From contig NZ_JAFCJE010000004.1 in the NCBI RefSeq assembly GCF_018131185.1, positions 372,001 to 436,000 of the forward strand: a stretch of DNA of 64,000 nt. Reading direction: 5' to 3'. Shown piece after piece: positions 49,749 through 59,992 of the stretch. Below the pieces are notes generated by a model. The model made no database searches. It saw only the letters and a program-made list of their open reading frames with translations, and was not told the DNA's origin. Position 1 is the stretch's first letter; the number at the start of each line of letters is the position of its first letter. The stretch comes from Bradyrhizobium diazoefficiens. Lineage in GTDB: Bacteria; Pseudomonadota; Alphaproteobacteria; Rhizobiales; Xanthobacteraceae. A program made the translations under genes and the position numbers.

Positions 49749-51002
49749 ATGACTGCATTTAAATCGGATTTCCTCAATACCCTGCAGGAACGTGGTTTCA
49801 TCCACCAGTGCTCCGATTTCGAAGGGCTGGACGCGCTTGCCGCCAAGGGCGAAGCGACCGCCTATGTCGGTTACGATTGCACCGCCCGTTCGCTGCACAT
49901 CGGCAATTACCTGACCATGATGATGCTGCACTGGCTGCAGCAGTCCGGCAACAAGCCGATCACGCTGATGGGCGGCGGTACCACCATGGTGGGCGATCCC
50001 TCCGGCAAGGACGAGACGCGCGCGATGCGCACCGTCGCCGAGATCGAGGCCAACAAGGAATCGATCCGCGGCGTGTTCGCGAAGGTGCTGCGCTACGGCG
50101 AAGGCAAGAGCGACGCCGTCATGCTCGACAATGCGGAGTGGCTGACCAGGCTGAACTGGATCGAGATGCTGCGCGACGTCGGCCGGCACTTCTCGGTCAA
50201 TCGCATGCTGACCATGGACTCCGTGCGGCTGCGCCTCGAGCGCGAGCAGGAGATGAGCTTCATCGAGTTCAACTACATGGTCTGCCAGGCCTACGACTTC
50301 GTCGAGCTCGCCAAGCGTACCGGCTGCAAATTGCAGATGGGCGGTTCGGACCAGTGGGGCAACATCATCATGGGCGTCGATCTCGGCCGCCGCATGGGCA
50401 CGCATCAACTGTTCGCGCTGACGACGCCGCTGCTCACGACGGCCTCGGGCGCCAAGATGGGCAAGACCGCGCAAGGCGCGGTCTGGCTCAACGCCGACCA
50501 GTTCTCGCCGTACGATTTCTGGCAGTACTGGCGCAACACCGAGGATGCCGACGTCGGCAAATTCCTGAAACTGTTCACGACGCTGCCGATGAGCGAGATC
50601 AAGAAGCTCGAGGCGCTCGGCGGCTCGGAGATCAACGAGGCCAAGAAGGTGCTCGCGACCGAGGCAACGGCGCTGCTGCACGGCCGCGATGCCGCGAACG
50701 AAGCGGCGGAGACCGCGCGCCGTACCTTCGAGGAAGGCGCGCTCGCCGAGAGCCTGCCGACGGTGGAAATTCCGCGCGGCGAGTTGGAGGCCGGCCTCGG
50801 CGTGCTCAACGCCTTCGTCAAGGCGGGTCTCGTCACGTCCAACGGGGAAGCACGGCGCCAGATCAAGGGCGGCGGCCTGCGCGTCAACGACGAGCCGGTC
50901 ACGGACGAGAAGATGGCACTCTCGGCGGCCAATCTGACGCCCGAAGGCGTGATCAAGCTCTCCTTCGGCAAGAAGAAGCACATCCTGATCAAGCCTGCAT
51001 AG
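49749..51002 (+). CDS. tyrS: Tyrosyl-tRNA synthetase
   Basis: The 417-residue class I synthetase charges tRNA-Tyr. It has [16 protein letters not shown] (HIGH-type site HIGN), [23 protein letters not shown] (KMSKS-type) and a C-terminal S4 domain with [16 protein letters not shown]. Full length for bacterial TyrS. It is separated from the following MFS gene by 57 bp that fold into a strong hairpin. Confidence 0.96.
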   Translation: MTAFKSDFLNTLQERGFIHQCSDFEGLDALAAKGEATAYVGYDCTARSLHIGNYLTMMMLHWLQQSGNKPITLMGGGTTMVGDPSGKDETRAMRTVAEIEANKESIRGVFAKVLRYGEGKSDAVMLDNAEWLTRLNWIEMLRDVGRHFSVNRMLTMDSVRLRLEREQEMSFIEFNYMVCQAYDFVELAKRTGCKLQMGGSDQWGNIIMGVDLGRRMGTHQLFALTTPLLTTASGAKMGKTAQGAVWLNADQFSPYDFWQYWRNTEDADVGKFLKLFTTLPMSEIKKLEALGGSEINEAKKVLATEATALLHGRDAANEAAETARRTFEEGALAESLPTVEIPRGELEAGLGVLNAFVKAGLVTSNGEARRQIKGGGLRVNDEPVTDEKMALSAANLTPEGVIKLSFGKKKHILIKPA

Positions 51003-51020
51003 GCGTATGAGCTTTTCACT

Positions 51021-51058
51021 GCTTGTCAGGGCGCGCGGATACGCGCTCCCTGACGAGC
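51021..51058 (+). promoter_or_regulatory. Strong hairpin ending one base before the MFS start codon
   Basis: GCTTGTCAGGG pairs with CCCTGACGAGC and, after one mismatch, GCGCG with CGCGC around a GATA loop. The last paired base is at 51058 and the ATG of the MFS gene is at 51060. No T-run follows, so it is not a typical terminator; in mRNA it would cover the ribosome-binding region. Confidence 0.6.
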
Positions 51059-51059
51059 A

Positions 51060-52331
51060 ATGGACCAGGACACGCCCAAAGCTGCGGTCAAGGAAACGAG
51101 CAAGGACGGCGTAGCGGCGCCCCCGCAAGGTGCCGTGCGCGTCGCGCTCACCGTGCTCGCGCTCTGCTTCACGCTGGCCGTGCTCGGCCGCGGGCTCGGC
51201 GACAGCTTTACGGTTTTCCTGAAGCCGATCTCGGAGAGCTTCGGCTGGGACCGCGCGCAGATCGTCTCGGTCTATTCGCTCACATGGCTCGCGAGCGGTC
51301 TCACCGCGCCCTTCGTCGGCCGCTTGTTCGACCATTCCGGACCCCGCATCGTCTATGCGCTCGGCCTGTTGCTGCTCGGCGCGGCATTCCTGATCGCGGC
51401 CCACGCCCAGCATCTCTGGCAGTTCCAGCTCTCGATCGGCCTCTGCGTCGGCATCGGCGTCGCCTTCATCGGCATCGTGCCGAACTCGATCCTGCTCGGC
51501 CGCTGGTTCGGACCGCGTCTGCCGACCGCAATGTCGGTGGTGTATTCGGCCATGGGCGGCGGCGTGCTGGCGCTGTTGCCTGCCTCGCAGCTCCTGATCG
51601 ATCACATCGGCTGGCGCGACACCTATCAGCTGTTCGGCTTGGCGGCACTGGGCCTGCTCGTTCCGCTGATGCTGCTGCCCTGGCGGCTGTTCGCCGCGGG
51701 CTCGCCGCATGTCGTGAAGAAGACCGATCCCGACTTCGTCGACAAGGGCTGGACGCTTCTCGGCGCCATGCGCCATCACGCCTTCTGGGCGCTGTTCGCG
51801 ACCTTCTTCTTCACCGCCGTCGGCATGTACGCGATCGCCGCGCAGATCGTTGCCTATCTGATCGATGCCGGCTTCCCGCCGCTTCAGGCTGCGACGGCCT
51901 GGGGGTTTTCCGGAATCGTCCTGGTGTTCGGAATGTTGGGCGTGTCCGCGCTCGACGGGCTGATCGGGCGGCGGCCGTCGGTGCTGCTCAGCTACGCCAT
52001 CTCGATCCTCGGCATCTTCCTGCTCTGGCTCTTGCAGTATTATCCGAACGTCGTTCTGCTCACGGGCTTCGTCATCTGCTTCGGCAGCATGATGGGCTCG
52101 CGCGGCCCGCTGATCAGCGCCACCGCGATGAGGATCTTCCAGGGCAAGCGCGTGGGAACCATCTACGGCACGATCTCGATCGGCAGTGGCCTCGGCTCGG
52201 CGTTCGGCTCCTGGAGCGGCGGGCTGATCCATGACGCGACCCACGGCTACAACGCGGTGCTTGCCTTCGCGCTTGCGAGCGTGATCCTCGGAATGATTCC
52301 ATTCCTGATCGTCCCCGCCTTGCGGCGGTAA
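51060..52331 (+). CDS. Major facilitator superfamily transporter
   Basis: The 423-residue protein has twelve predicted helices and the MFS loop pattern GRLFDHSGPRIVYALG after helix 2. It belongs to the broad group of OFA/monocarboxylate-type carriers. The ATG at 51060 directly follows a hairpin and lacks a Shine-Dalgarno; a GTG near residue 25 (AVRVAL, with AAGG upstream) is an alternative start that still precedes helix 1. The substrate is unknown. Confidence 0.87.
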   Translation: MDQDTPKAAVKETSKDGVAAPPQGAVRVALTVLALCFTLAVLGRGLGDSFTVFLKPISESFGWDRAQIVSVYSLTWLASGLTAPFVGRLFDHSGPRIVYALGLLLLGAAFLIAAHAQHLWQFQLSIGLCVGIGVAFIGIVPNSILLGRWFGPRLPTAMSVVYSAMGGGVLALLPASQLLIDHIGWRDTYQLFGLAALGLLVPLMLLPWRLFAAGSPHVVKKTDPDFVDKGWTLLGAMRHHAFWALFATFFFTAVGMYAIAAQIVAYLIDAGFPPLQAATAWGFSGIVLVFGMLGVSALDGLIGRRPSVLLSYAISILGIFLLWLLQYYPNVVLLTGFVICFGSMMGSRGPLISATAMRIFQGKRVGTIYGTISIGSGLGSAFGSWSGGLIHDATHGYNAVLAFALASVILGMIPFLIVPALRR

Positions 52332-52552
52332 GTATCCCGGAAGTAACCTGAGCGCGTTCGCGTCACCGGGGAATTACGGATGGGCACGACGCCAGCTCGT
52401 GCAAAAAAACGCGGGCCGCGCGCCTCTGTTGGCCGGGCGTGCGTTATTTTGTCCTACATGACGAAAATGTCAGAATGGAAATGACGCTGGGTGGCTTGCG
52501 AGATGGAATTGAATACGGTCCAAGTCGCCCATTGGATGGAGGGCACAAACCA

Positions 52553-52957
52553 ATGGACTTTCCCTATCTCACTCGCTTCCAACCGGTTCTCTTGAGCCTG
52601 TTTCGCTTCATCACCGGCCTGCTGCTGTTTCAGTACGGCGTTGCCAAGATCTTCAAGTTTCCGGTGCTTCCATACTTCGCCAACATCCCGCCGCTGATCT
52701 ACGCGGCCGGCGTGCTCGAACTCGTGCTCGGTGCGCTCCTGATGCTCGGCCTGTTCACCCGCCTCACCGCTTTCATCCTCGCCGGTGAAATGGCCTTCGC
52801 CTACTTCATGGGCCACATGTTCAAGGGCGAAACGCCGGTGTTCCTGCCGCTGCTCAATCGCGGTACCGAGGCGATCCTGTTCTGCTTTGCTTGTCTCTAT
52901 CTGTCGGCTGCCGGCGGCGGCTCGGTCAGTGCGGATGCAGCGATGGGCAAGAAATAG
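52553..52957 (+). CDS. DoxX-family membrane protein
   Basis: The 134-residue protein has four helices and the DoxX pattern RFITGLLLFQYGVAKIF, AGVLELVLGALLMLGLFTRLTAFIL and AYFMGH. DoxX proteins sit in the inner membrane; some act with thiosulfate oxidation or redox stress, most are unassigned. GGAGG lies 12 nt before the ATG at 52553; the frame is open for 38 codons upstream but lacks a signal or homologous start. A TGAC-N6-GTCA element lies at 52459-52472. Confidence 0.85.
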   Translation: MDFPYLTRFQPVLLSLFRFITGLLLFQYGVAKIFKFPVLPYFANIPPLIYAAGVLELVLGALLMLGLFTRLTAFILAGEMAFAYFMGHMFKGETPVFLPLLNRGTEAILFCFACLYLSAAGGGSVSADAAMGKK

Positions 52958-53036
52958 CGGCGCGGACGCACTGCGCTGGCGCGCCCTCAATTGACCCCGC
53001 AAGCAGGACGGCACCGGCGGATCCGCCGGTGCCATC

Positions 53037-53123
53037 TCAACGCGCGCCCAGCACGTTCCAGATCAGGACGAGGGCCGCAACCAGCAGCACGGACATGATG
53101 ATGCGGTGAACGAATCGGTTCAT
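53037..53123 (-). CDS. 28-residue single-helix membrane peptide
   Basis: The open frame encodes MNRFVHRIIMSVLLVAALVL followed by IWNVLGAR. A basic start is followed by one hydrophobic helix (residues 8-25). GGAG lies six nt before the ATG, so it is likely translated. It lies alone in the 380-bp space between the DoxX and chemoreceptor genes, on the opposite strand. No family is recognised. Confidence 0.55.
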   Translation of the reverse strand: MNRFVHRIIMSVLLVAALVLIWNVLGAR

Positions 53124-53337
53124 CGCTGCTCCGGCCGCGCTTGATCATCACCAAATTCCGACATCATTTTTCCCCGCGACCTGACGCGCCACGTGCGGCG
53201 AGGCACGTTCGGCCTGCATGTTTGTGCACGCGGCTGCAGACGCTGCGCGCAGGAGCACGCCGCACGCGTCCATTCATGATTGGTAAGAACTTCATGCTAC
53301 CGACACGAGCAATAACAACCATTCCGTAGGGGCTGTG

Positions 53338-55032
53338 ATGAAGTTGCTGAGCCATCTGAAGATCCGCACCAAGCTTGCCAGCATGGTCTGCCTCGCGGCC
53401 CTCACGGTCACGGCCATCATCGGCGTATCCGCCCTGCTCAGCAAGAGCCGCATGATGGAGGATCGAGTCCAGCAGATGCGGACGGCGGTGGAGTTGCTCT
53501 ACAACTACGCGCAAGCGCTCCAGGACGAGGTGACCGCCGGCAAGTTGACGCAGGCCGAGGCCAAGTCCCTGTTCCACCAGCGCGGCCGCCGCATGAACTT
53601 CAATGGCAACCAGGGCTACCCGGTGGTCTACAACCAGGACTCCTCCCTGGTCGTGAACGGCGCCAATCAGCAGCTCGAAGGCAAGATCACGGGCGCGAAG
53701 GACTCCAACGGTGTGCTGATCGCCGACGCCATCATCAAGGCGGGTGATCAGACCGCACAGGGCGGCGTAACCTCCTATCTCTACCCCCGCCCCGGCCAGA
53801 CCGAACCTGTCCGCAAGACGGTGTTCGCGCGCAAATTCGCGCCCTGGAACGTGACGATGAGCTACGGCCTCTATGTCGACGACATCGACGCGGACGTGCG
53901 CGCGCTGACGCTGGAGCTCGGCGCGATCGGCATCGGCCTGATGCTGCTGATGGCGGCGCTGTCCTGGCTGATCGCCCGCGACGTGCTCGGCGCGCTCGAA
54001 CGCCAGAAGAACCGCATGCAGGAGATCTCCGAAGGCGCGATCGACAAGCCGGTCGAGGAAACCGGCCGCGGCGACGAGATCGGACGCATGGCCGAGACCC
54101 TCGAAGTGCTGCGTCAGACGGCTTTGACGGCGCGCGCGCTGGAGGCCGAGCGGGTCGCCACCAAGACCCGCACCGAGCAGGAGAAGCGCGACGCCCTGAT
54201 CGCGCTCGCCGACCGCTTCGATGCCTCCGTCGGCCAGCTCGTCGGCCTGATGGCCTCCGGCTCCGGCCAGCTCGAGACCACCGCCAAGTCGATGTCCTCG
54301 ACCGCTGAAGGCACCAACCGCCGCGCCGCCGTCGTCGGCTCGGCCGCCACCGAAGCCAGTCAGCGCGTCCAGACCGTCGCGGCTGCCGCCGAGGAGCTGT
54401 CCTCCTCCATCACCGAGATCAGCCGCCAGGTCGCGCAATCCGCCGAGGTCACCGGACGCGCTGTCGACAGCGCGCGCCGCACCGACACCATCGTGCGCGC
54501 GCTCTCGGACGGCGCTCAGCAGATCGAGCACGTCGCCGAGCTGATCTCAAACATCGCCGCCCAGACCAATCTGCTCGCGCTCAACGCCACCATCGAGGCC
54601 GCCCGTGCCGGCGAAGCCGGCCGCGGCTTTGCCGTCGTCGCCTCCGAGGTGAAGTCGCTCGCGAGCCAGACCGCGGAGGCCACCCGCGAGATCGGCGACA
54701 AGATCGCCCAGATCCAGGGCGCGACCAGGGAAGCCGTCGACGCCATCGGCGGCATCACCGCCACCATCGAGGAGGTCAGCCGCATCGCCACCTCGATCGG
54801 CGCGGCGATCGAGGAGCAAGGCGCCGCCACCGCCGAGATCGCCCGCAGCGTCTCGCAGACCGCGGAGGCGACCCAAGAAGTCACCACCAATATCGGCGGC
54901 GTCTCGACCGCCGCCAACGAGACCGGCAACGCCGCCGGCATGGTGCTCGCCGCCGCCAGCAACCTCTCCAAGCAGGCCGAGCAGCTCTCCGGCGAAGTCG
55001 GGACGTTCCTGGCCGGCGTGCGCGCGGCGTAG
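53338..55032 (+). CDS. Methyl-accepting chemotaxis protein with a Cache-type sensor
   Basis: The 564-residue chemoreceptor has helix 1 (about 12-34), a periplasmic single Cache domain (about 50-190, with [20 protein letters not shown]), helix 2 (about 195-212), a HAMP linker ([20 protein letters not shown]) and a signalling domain whose tip is [23 protein letters not shown]. Rather than diffusible ligands alone, such receptors often sense small carboxylates. A GTG directly before the ATG is the alternative start. It relays to CheA/CheW encoded elsewhere. Confidence 0.93.
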   Translation: MKLLSHLKIRTKLASMVCLAALTVTAIIGVSALLSKSRMMEDRVQQMRTAVELLYNYAQALQDEVTAGKLTQAEAKSLFHQRGRRMNFNGNQGYPVVYNQDSSLVVNGANQQLEGKITGAKDSNGVLIADAIIKAGDQTAQGGVTSYLYPRPGQTEPVRKTVFARKFAPWNVTMSYGLYVDDIDADVRALTLELGAIGIGLMLLMAALSWLIARDVLGALERQKNRMQEISEGAIDKPVEETGRGDEIGRMAETLEVLRQTALTARALEAERVATKTRTEQEKRDALIALADRFDASVGQLVGLMASGSGQLETTAKSMSSTAEGTNRRAAVVGSAATEASQRVQTVAAAAEELSSSITEISRQVAQSAEVTGRAVDSARRTDTIVRALSDGAQQIEHVAELISNIAAQTNLLALNATIEAARAGEAGRGFAVVASEVKSLASQTAEATREIGDKIAQIQGATREAVDAIGGITATIEEVSRIATSIGAAIEEQGAATAEIARSVSQTAEATQEVTTNIGGVSTAANETGNAAGMVLAAASNLSKQAEQLSGEVGTFLAGVRAA

Positions 55033-55079
55033 GCTGGCACTTAGAACTCGGGAAGTTTGGCGCCGAGGTGTCGCCACAT

Positions 55080-55167
55080 CGTCATGGCCGGGCTTGTCCC
55101 GGCCATCCACGTTTTGGCCACGCCGCACGACGAACGTGGATTGCCCGGGACAAGCCCGGGCATGACG
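55080..55167. repeat. Palindromic intergenic repeat, family B
   Basis: CGTCATGGCCGGGCTTGTCC is nearly inverted as GGACAAGCCCGGGCATGACG at the other end, with ATCCACG and CGTGGAT inner blocks. It lies between the converging chemoreceptor and AsmA-like genes. It resembles the intergenic repeats common in Bradyrhizobium genomes. Confidence 0.78.
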
Positions 55168-55184
55168 GCATCTTGGGCTTTGCG

Positions 55185-58100
55185 CTACCGCCGCGCCAGG
55201 CTGCAGCCGCTCGACAGCTGGCGTGCCGAGCCGGTCGAGCCGTCGTTCGACTGCGAGGGGAATTCCTCGAACGGCGAATTCTGCTTGCCGGTATTGAACT
55301 CGAAGATCTTGCGGAACAGGCCGGGCGCCATCGCCGAGATCGGATTGACGCGCATCACCGGCGCCGCCGGCGTGCCGACCACCTCATAGGTCACGCCGAT
55401 CAACCCTTCATTGTTGCCGCCACCCAGGAAGATGCCGAACAGCGGAATCTGGCCGAAGATGTTGTTGACGCCATACATCGGGACGAAGGTGCCGCTCATG
55501 CAGACCTGGTTGCCGGGATAGTCGATCGATCCCTCGATGGTGGCGCCGATCATCGGGCCCTTGACCACGCCGTCGCGGATCGTGAGCGCGCCGTTCTGCC
55601 GGGTGAACTCGGCGCGGAGCGCGCTGAAGGAGACGCCGTTGCCGGTGCCGTTGGGCGCGCCGGCAGCGACGCGTTCCAGCTGCGCCTCGCCCTTCACCGT
55701 GAAGTCGCGGACGTTGATCAGGCCCTCGCGCGAGGTGTTCGACTCCGACGACGGCGGCTCCATCGCCACCACCATCTGGCCGCCGACCGCCTTGGTGTAG
55801 GTGTCGGTGAAGCGCAGCAGCGCGCCGGCATCGTTGGTCTGGAGGTAGATCACCTCGCGGCTGCCCTGCGCACGCCCGCCGCGCAGGTCGGCGGCCACCG
55901 GCGTATCGCGGCCGATCTTGCCGCTCAGGGTAAAGGCCTTGATGGCGCCGTTGCGCTTCGACATCTTGGCATCGACGCTGCGCATCGCCTCGCCATTGAA
56001 ACCGGCGACGGCACCGAGCTTCACGTCGATGTCGAAATCGACGTTCTTCATCTTGTTCCTGGAATCGTCCTTGGAATTGCCTGAGATCGCCGACTTCAGG
56101 AAACCGCGGCCATCGAACACGTCGCCGCGCATGGTGCCCCTGATGACGCCGTCCTGACCACGCTCGGCCTTCAACGACGTCTTGTCGCCGTCGGACGGCG
56201 AATAGGTCGGGAAGTTCACGTTCATGAGGTCGCCGTTCGCGTCGACCTCGAGCGAGCCCCTGATCGAGGCGCCGCCGCCTTCAACGACGATGTCCTCCAG
56301 CCGCGTCGATTGCGCCGTCGGCACCACCTTGAAGCTGGCCTTGCCCGATTTCCCCGGCAGCTTGACCCAGCCCGGCAGGATATTGTCGAGCTTGACCGAT
56401 GTCAGGTCGGCCTCGACGCCGAGCTTCGTCGTCTGGTCGGGACCTGCGGCGATCTTGCCCGACAGCTTGATCGGCAACGATCCGCTGACGGCAGGGCCGA
56501 GATCGAATCCCAAGCGCGCCCGGCTCGCATCGTCCAGCGTCGCCTGCAGTCTGACGTCCGCATCGCCTTCGGCCGGCTTGCGATAATCGAGCGAAGCCGC
56601 CTGCCCGTTGATCTTGACGTCGCCCTTGACCTGATACCCCCCGTTGTTCGCGACGATCTTGAGGCTGTTGGCCTCCAGCTTCTGGTTCATCACCAGCTTG
56701 TCGGCCGAGAAGCCGTTGAGGTCGGCCGCCACGGAATAGGTCGTGTCAGACTTGGTCAGCTCACCCTTGACCGGCAGTCCGAGCTGGATGTTCGCCGTGA
56801 ATGTCCCCTTGCTGGTGTTGGGATCGACGACGGTCGACGACAGATCGCTCAAGCGATCATTGGAGAGCATTTCAGCCGCCGCGGGCACCGGACCCTCGAC
56901 GCGGAATTTGGTCCGCGACGGCGACGGCTTGGGCGCCATGTCAGGCACTTCGAACACGAAATCGGAAATCGTGACCTTGCGGCCGGCGGGCGTATCGGCA
57001 ATGCCCTGGCTGATATTCACGGTCGCGGTGCGCCCGGTCACGCGCGCCTTCAAATCGGCATCGTGCACGACCGGCATGCCGTCCACGGGACGGACCGCGA
57101 CGCCGCTCGCCACGATGTTGACCGACAGGCCGTCGTCGGGAATGGGCGGGCCCTTGCGTGGAAGGTTCTTCGTCGGCGAATTGACGCCGATCTCGATGCG
57201 CTGAAGCGTACCGCGCTCGATCCGCTCGATCACCCATTCGCGCAACTCTGGAACGACCAGCGTCGGCCACATCCGCTTCAGCGCAGAGGCCGACATCGGC
57301 GTTCCCGCAAAACCCAGCGTCAGGCGCGGCTCGCCCGAATAGTCGATGGCACCGGTGCCGGCGACGCCGATCTCGCCATTGCTGATGTCGGCTTGCGTCA
57401 GCAGGAAGCGCTTGTGGTCGGTGTCGAAACGGAAGCCGATCGCAATGCGGTTGAAGACGAGCGGCGGCTCGTTGTCGATACCGCCGAGTAGGATCGAACC
57501 GCCACTGAAGCCGAGCTGCCAGTCATTGACGGTGCCGTTAGGCGGCTCGAGGTGGGCCAGAAGCGTCAGACGGTTCGCACCCGACAGGATCTTGAACGGT
57601 GCGACCAGCACCCGGCGATTGGCATCCCACTCGACGTTGATCTCGGCCTGGTCGATCGCCATCGGATAGTCGGGCGTGTCGGTGTCGATGATGTTGCCCG
57701 CGCCGACCGCGATCTTGCCGCGGAAGAATGTCGGCACGCCATCGCGGCCGAGTTCGCCTTTGAGCTCGCCCGTCAGCGGCAGATCGGCCGTATAGGTGAG
57801 GTCCTTGACCCGCAGCGCCAGCAGGATGTTGGAGGTCGAGACCTTGTCGGCCTTGATGTCGACCGAGCGCACGCCGTTCTCGGCCGGCCCGATCGTGGCG
57901 CGCAGCATCCACGGGCGTGCGCCCTCCTCGCCCAGGCTCAGCGTAACGCCGCCGCGGCTCGGGCGGCGCAGGCTGAGCGTGATGTTCTCGAACGACCATT
58001 TGCTGCCGCGCTGCTGATCGTCGACGATCAGATTGCCGTTCTTCAAACCGATCTCGTTGAGATTCTGGCCGTCGAGGCCGGTCATGCTCAGGCTGTCGAG

Positions 58101-58901
58101 CCAGTCGAGGCCCTGCAGGATTCCGCTCTGCGCGGTTGCCTGAGGCGCCGCCTGGGACGCCTCCGGGCTCGCAGGCTGCTGCGTGGCGAAGGGCGGCGGC
58201 GGAACGCCAGCGCGGGGGAATGTCGGCGGCAGGCCCGCCTCTTTCTTGGAGGCCACGCCCGTTGCCAGTGGCTTTGTGGTGTCACCGGCCGAGACCGTGA
58301 CCGTGCCATCGGGCGCGATGCGGATCGCGAGCTCCGCGTCGACGAGATTGAGGCTTTCCGCACGCAGATGCCCCATCAGCAGACCCGCACCCGACAGCTT
58401 CACCTCGGCCTTGGGCGCGCTGGCAACGACGGCGTGATCGCGGTCGCGGACGACGATGTCACGGATGCGGACGGCGATGCGGATCCGCCCGGCCCGCTCG
58501 ATCTGGGTGCCCCCGATCTCAACCGTGTTGCCGTGACCGATATTGTCCTCGATCGCGGCCGCCAGCCATGGCGTTGCGATGTCGAGATTGATCGGACCTG
58601 CACCGAGCCGCCACCAGAGCGCACCGAAACAGCCGACGAAGATGACGACGAGAGTGCCGACGACGAGGACGAAACGCTTCAGCCATCGATCGGCGGCCAG
58701 CCAGCGGCGCAACGCCCCAAACCCGTCACCGACGCGATGAAAGCCCGAATTGGAACGCGACAACAACCGGCGCGCGCGATAGCCCGCGGCCGCCTCCTGA
58801 TCCGGGTCCCAATCGGCGTCGTCCCATTCCTGCGGTTGTTGCCCGCCACCACGCCGATCGAAGTCCCGATTGTAATCCTGGGGCGACTTATTCCTTGCCA
58901 T
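55185..58901 (-). CDS. Giant AsmA/YhdP-like periplasmic protein (DUF3971 type)
   Basis: The 1238-residue protein has one N-terminal helix (residues 76-97, after a charged cytoplasmic lead MARNKSPQDYNRDFDRRGGG) and then a very long periplasmic part made of repeated amphipathic beta-strands, ending PGLFRKIFEFNTGKQNSPFEEF. This is the layout of YhdP/TamB-like AsmA proteins that bridge inner and outer membranes and move phospholipid. A Pro/Ala/Gln-rich linker lies about residues 225-270. GAGAGG precedes the ATG at 58901; the frame is open for 41 codons upstream. It is divergent from the peroxiredoxin gene. Confidence 0.85.
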   Translation of the reverse strand: MARNKSPQDYNRDFDRRGGGQQPQEWDDADWDPDQEAAAGYRARRLLSRSNSGFHRVGDGFGALRRWLAADRWLKRFVLVVGTLVVIFVGCFGALWWRLGAGPINLDIATPWLAAAIEDNIGHGNTVEIGGTQIERAGRIRIAVRIRDIVVRDRDHAVVASAPKAEVKLSGAGLLMGHLRAESLNLVDAELAIRIAPDGTVTVSAGDTTKPLATGVASKKEAGLPPTFPRAGVPPPPFATQQPASPEASQAAPQATAQSGILQGLDWLDSLSMTGLDGQNLNEIGLKNGNLIVDDQQRGSKWSFENITLSLRRPSRGGVTLSLGEEGARPWMLRATIGPAENGVRSVDIKADKVSTSNILLALRVKDLTYTADLPLTGELKGELGRDGVPTFFRGKIAVGAGNIIDTDTPDYPMAIDQAEINVEWDANRRVLVAPFKILSGANRLTLLAHLEPPNGTVNDWQLGFSGGSILLGGIDNEPPLVFNRIAIGFRFDTDHKRFLLTQADISNGEIGVAGTGAIDYSGEPRLTLGFAGTPMSASALKRMWPTLVVPELREWVIERIERGTLQRIEIGVNSPTKNLPRKGPPIPDDGLSVNIVASGVAVRPVDGMPVVHDADLKARVTGRTATVNISQGIADTPAGRKVTISDFVFEVPDMAPKPSPSRTKFRVEGPVPAAAEMLSNDRLSDLSSTVVDPNTSKGTFTANIQLGLPVKGELTKSDTTYSVAADLNGFSADKLVMNQKLEANSLKIVANNGGYQVKGDVKINGQAASLDYRKPAEGDADVRLQATLDDASRARLGFDLGPAVSGSLPIKLSGKIAAGPDQTTKLGVEADLTSVKLDNILPGWVKLPGKSGKASFKVVPTAQSTRLEDIVVEGGGASIRGSLEVDANGDLMNVNFPTYSPSDGDKTSLKAERGQDGVIRGTMRGDVFDGRGFLKSAISGNSKDDSRNKMKNVDFDIDVKLGAVAGFNGEAMRSVDAKMSKRNGAIKAFTLSGKIGRDTPVAADLRGGRAQGSREVIYLQTNDAGALLRFTDTYTKAVGGQMVVAMEPPSSESNTSREGLINVRDFTVKGEAQLERVAAGAPNGTGNGVSFSALRAEFTRQNGALTIRDGVVKGPMIGATIEGSIDYPGNQVCMSGTFVPMYGVNNIFGQIPLFGIFLGGGNNEGLIGVTYEVVGTPAAPVMRVNPISAMAPGLFRKIFEFNTGKQNSPFEEFPSQSNDGSTGSARQLSSGCSLARR

Positions 58902-59192
58902 TGCCTCTCGATACAGGCGCCCGTCGTAGGATTGAGCGCCGCCGGGACCACAGCCGTCCACGGGACGCGAAGCCCCCTGCGCCGGCACTGCAGCCATACC
59001 TCGAATATTCCTGCTGTTCGTCATTTCGCCCCGGGAGCGCGTTCAACGAGCAGTGGGGTGGTGCGTGGAATTCCTTGTAACCATACTCCGGCGTCGCCAG
59101 ACTTGCCCAGCCGAGGGCGCGATTCCGGCACGCCGGACGAGAGCTGCAATACCGTTTCGGTTGACCCGCCGAAAGCGTCGAAAGGAAGGCGT

Positions 59193-59882
59193 ATGTCCAA
59201 GAAATCCCGAACGAAATTGTCCAAAACGCCCTCCGGCAGTCCGACGGCTAAAAAGAAGGCCCTGAAAGCACGGGCATCGACTCAAACAAGCTCCGCGAAA
59301 ACGCAGCGGACACCGGCAGGCAAATCAACCGGGAGCTTGGCAAAAGCAGGATCACATAAGGCCGCATCGAAACAGTTAAATTCCTCCAAATCGGCATCCG
59401 CGCCCGCAAGCGCGAAATCGGGTCCCGCCGAGGGCACCAAGGCCCCCGCCTTCCGCCTGCCCCGCGACGGCGGCGAGATGGTCACGTTGGCCGACTATGC
59501 CGGCCAAAAGCTGGTCCTGTTCTTCTACCCGCGCGCCGATACCCCCGGCTGCACCCGGGAGGCGATCGATTTCACCCGCCTGGCCGGCGCTTTCGCGGCT
59601 GCCGGCACCGCCGTGCTCGGGATCTCAGCCGATCCGTTAAAGGCCCAGGAGAAGTTCCGCAACAAGCACGATCTCGGTGTCCCGCTGCTTTCGGACGAGC
59701 AACACGAGATGCTGGAAGCCTATGGCGCCTGGGGCGAAAAGTCCATGTATGGCAAGAGCTTCCTCGGAATTCTTCGCACCACGGTGCTGATCGGGGCTGA
59801 TGGCAAAGTGGCCAAGGTCTGGCGGAATGTCCGGGTCGACGGGCATGCCGACGCGGTGCTGGAAGCGGCAAGAAGTCTTTAA
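59193..59882 (+). CDS. bcp: Bcp-type thioredoxin-dependent peroxiredoxin with a basic N-terminal tail
   Basis: The 229-residue protein has a C-terminal Bcp/PrxQ domain (from about residue 80) with FFYPRADTPGCTREAIDF and the peroxidatic Cys120. There is no second Cys, so it is a 1-Cys form needing an outside thiol. The first 76 residues are Lys/Ser/Ala/Thr-rich (KKSRTKLSK, AKKKALKARAST), low complexity and strongly basic, absent from standard Bcp. AAAGGAAGG precedes the ATG at 59193. The AsmA-like gene is divergent from it. Confidence 0.9.
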   Translation: MSKKSRTKLSKTPSGSPTAKKKALKARASTQTSSAKTQRTPAGKSTGSLAKAGSHKAASKQLNSSKSASAPASAKSGPAEGTKAPAFRLPRDGGEMVTLADYAGQKLVLFFYPRADTPGCTREAIDFTRLAGAFAAAGTAVLGISADPLKAQEKFRNKHDLGVPLLSDEQHEMLEAYGAWGEKSMYGKSFLGILRTTVLIGADGKVAKVWRNVRVDGHADAVLEAARSL

Positions 59883-59992
59883 CCAGTCCTTTAAATTCGC
59901 ATGTTCCCGTTTCCGGAAAATTAACCATGACCGGCCCAGATTGCTGCGGCAATTAAGCCGTACGGACTCATCCGACCGGCGCGGGAGTGCCG

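Noticed and set aside
49644..52244. An 866-codon minus-strand frame opposite tyrS and the MFS gene
   Set aside because: Its translation is His/Arg/Glu/Asp-rich and repetitive, as shadow frames are; tyrS and the MFS gene on the other strand are clear.
57552..59192. A long in-frame extension upstream of the Bcp gene
   Set aside because: It runs antisense through the AsmA-like gene. The Bcp protein has its own strong ribosome-binding site at the ATG at 59193.
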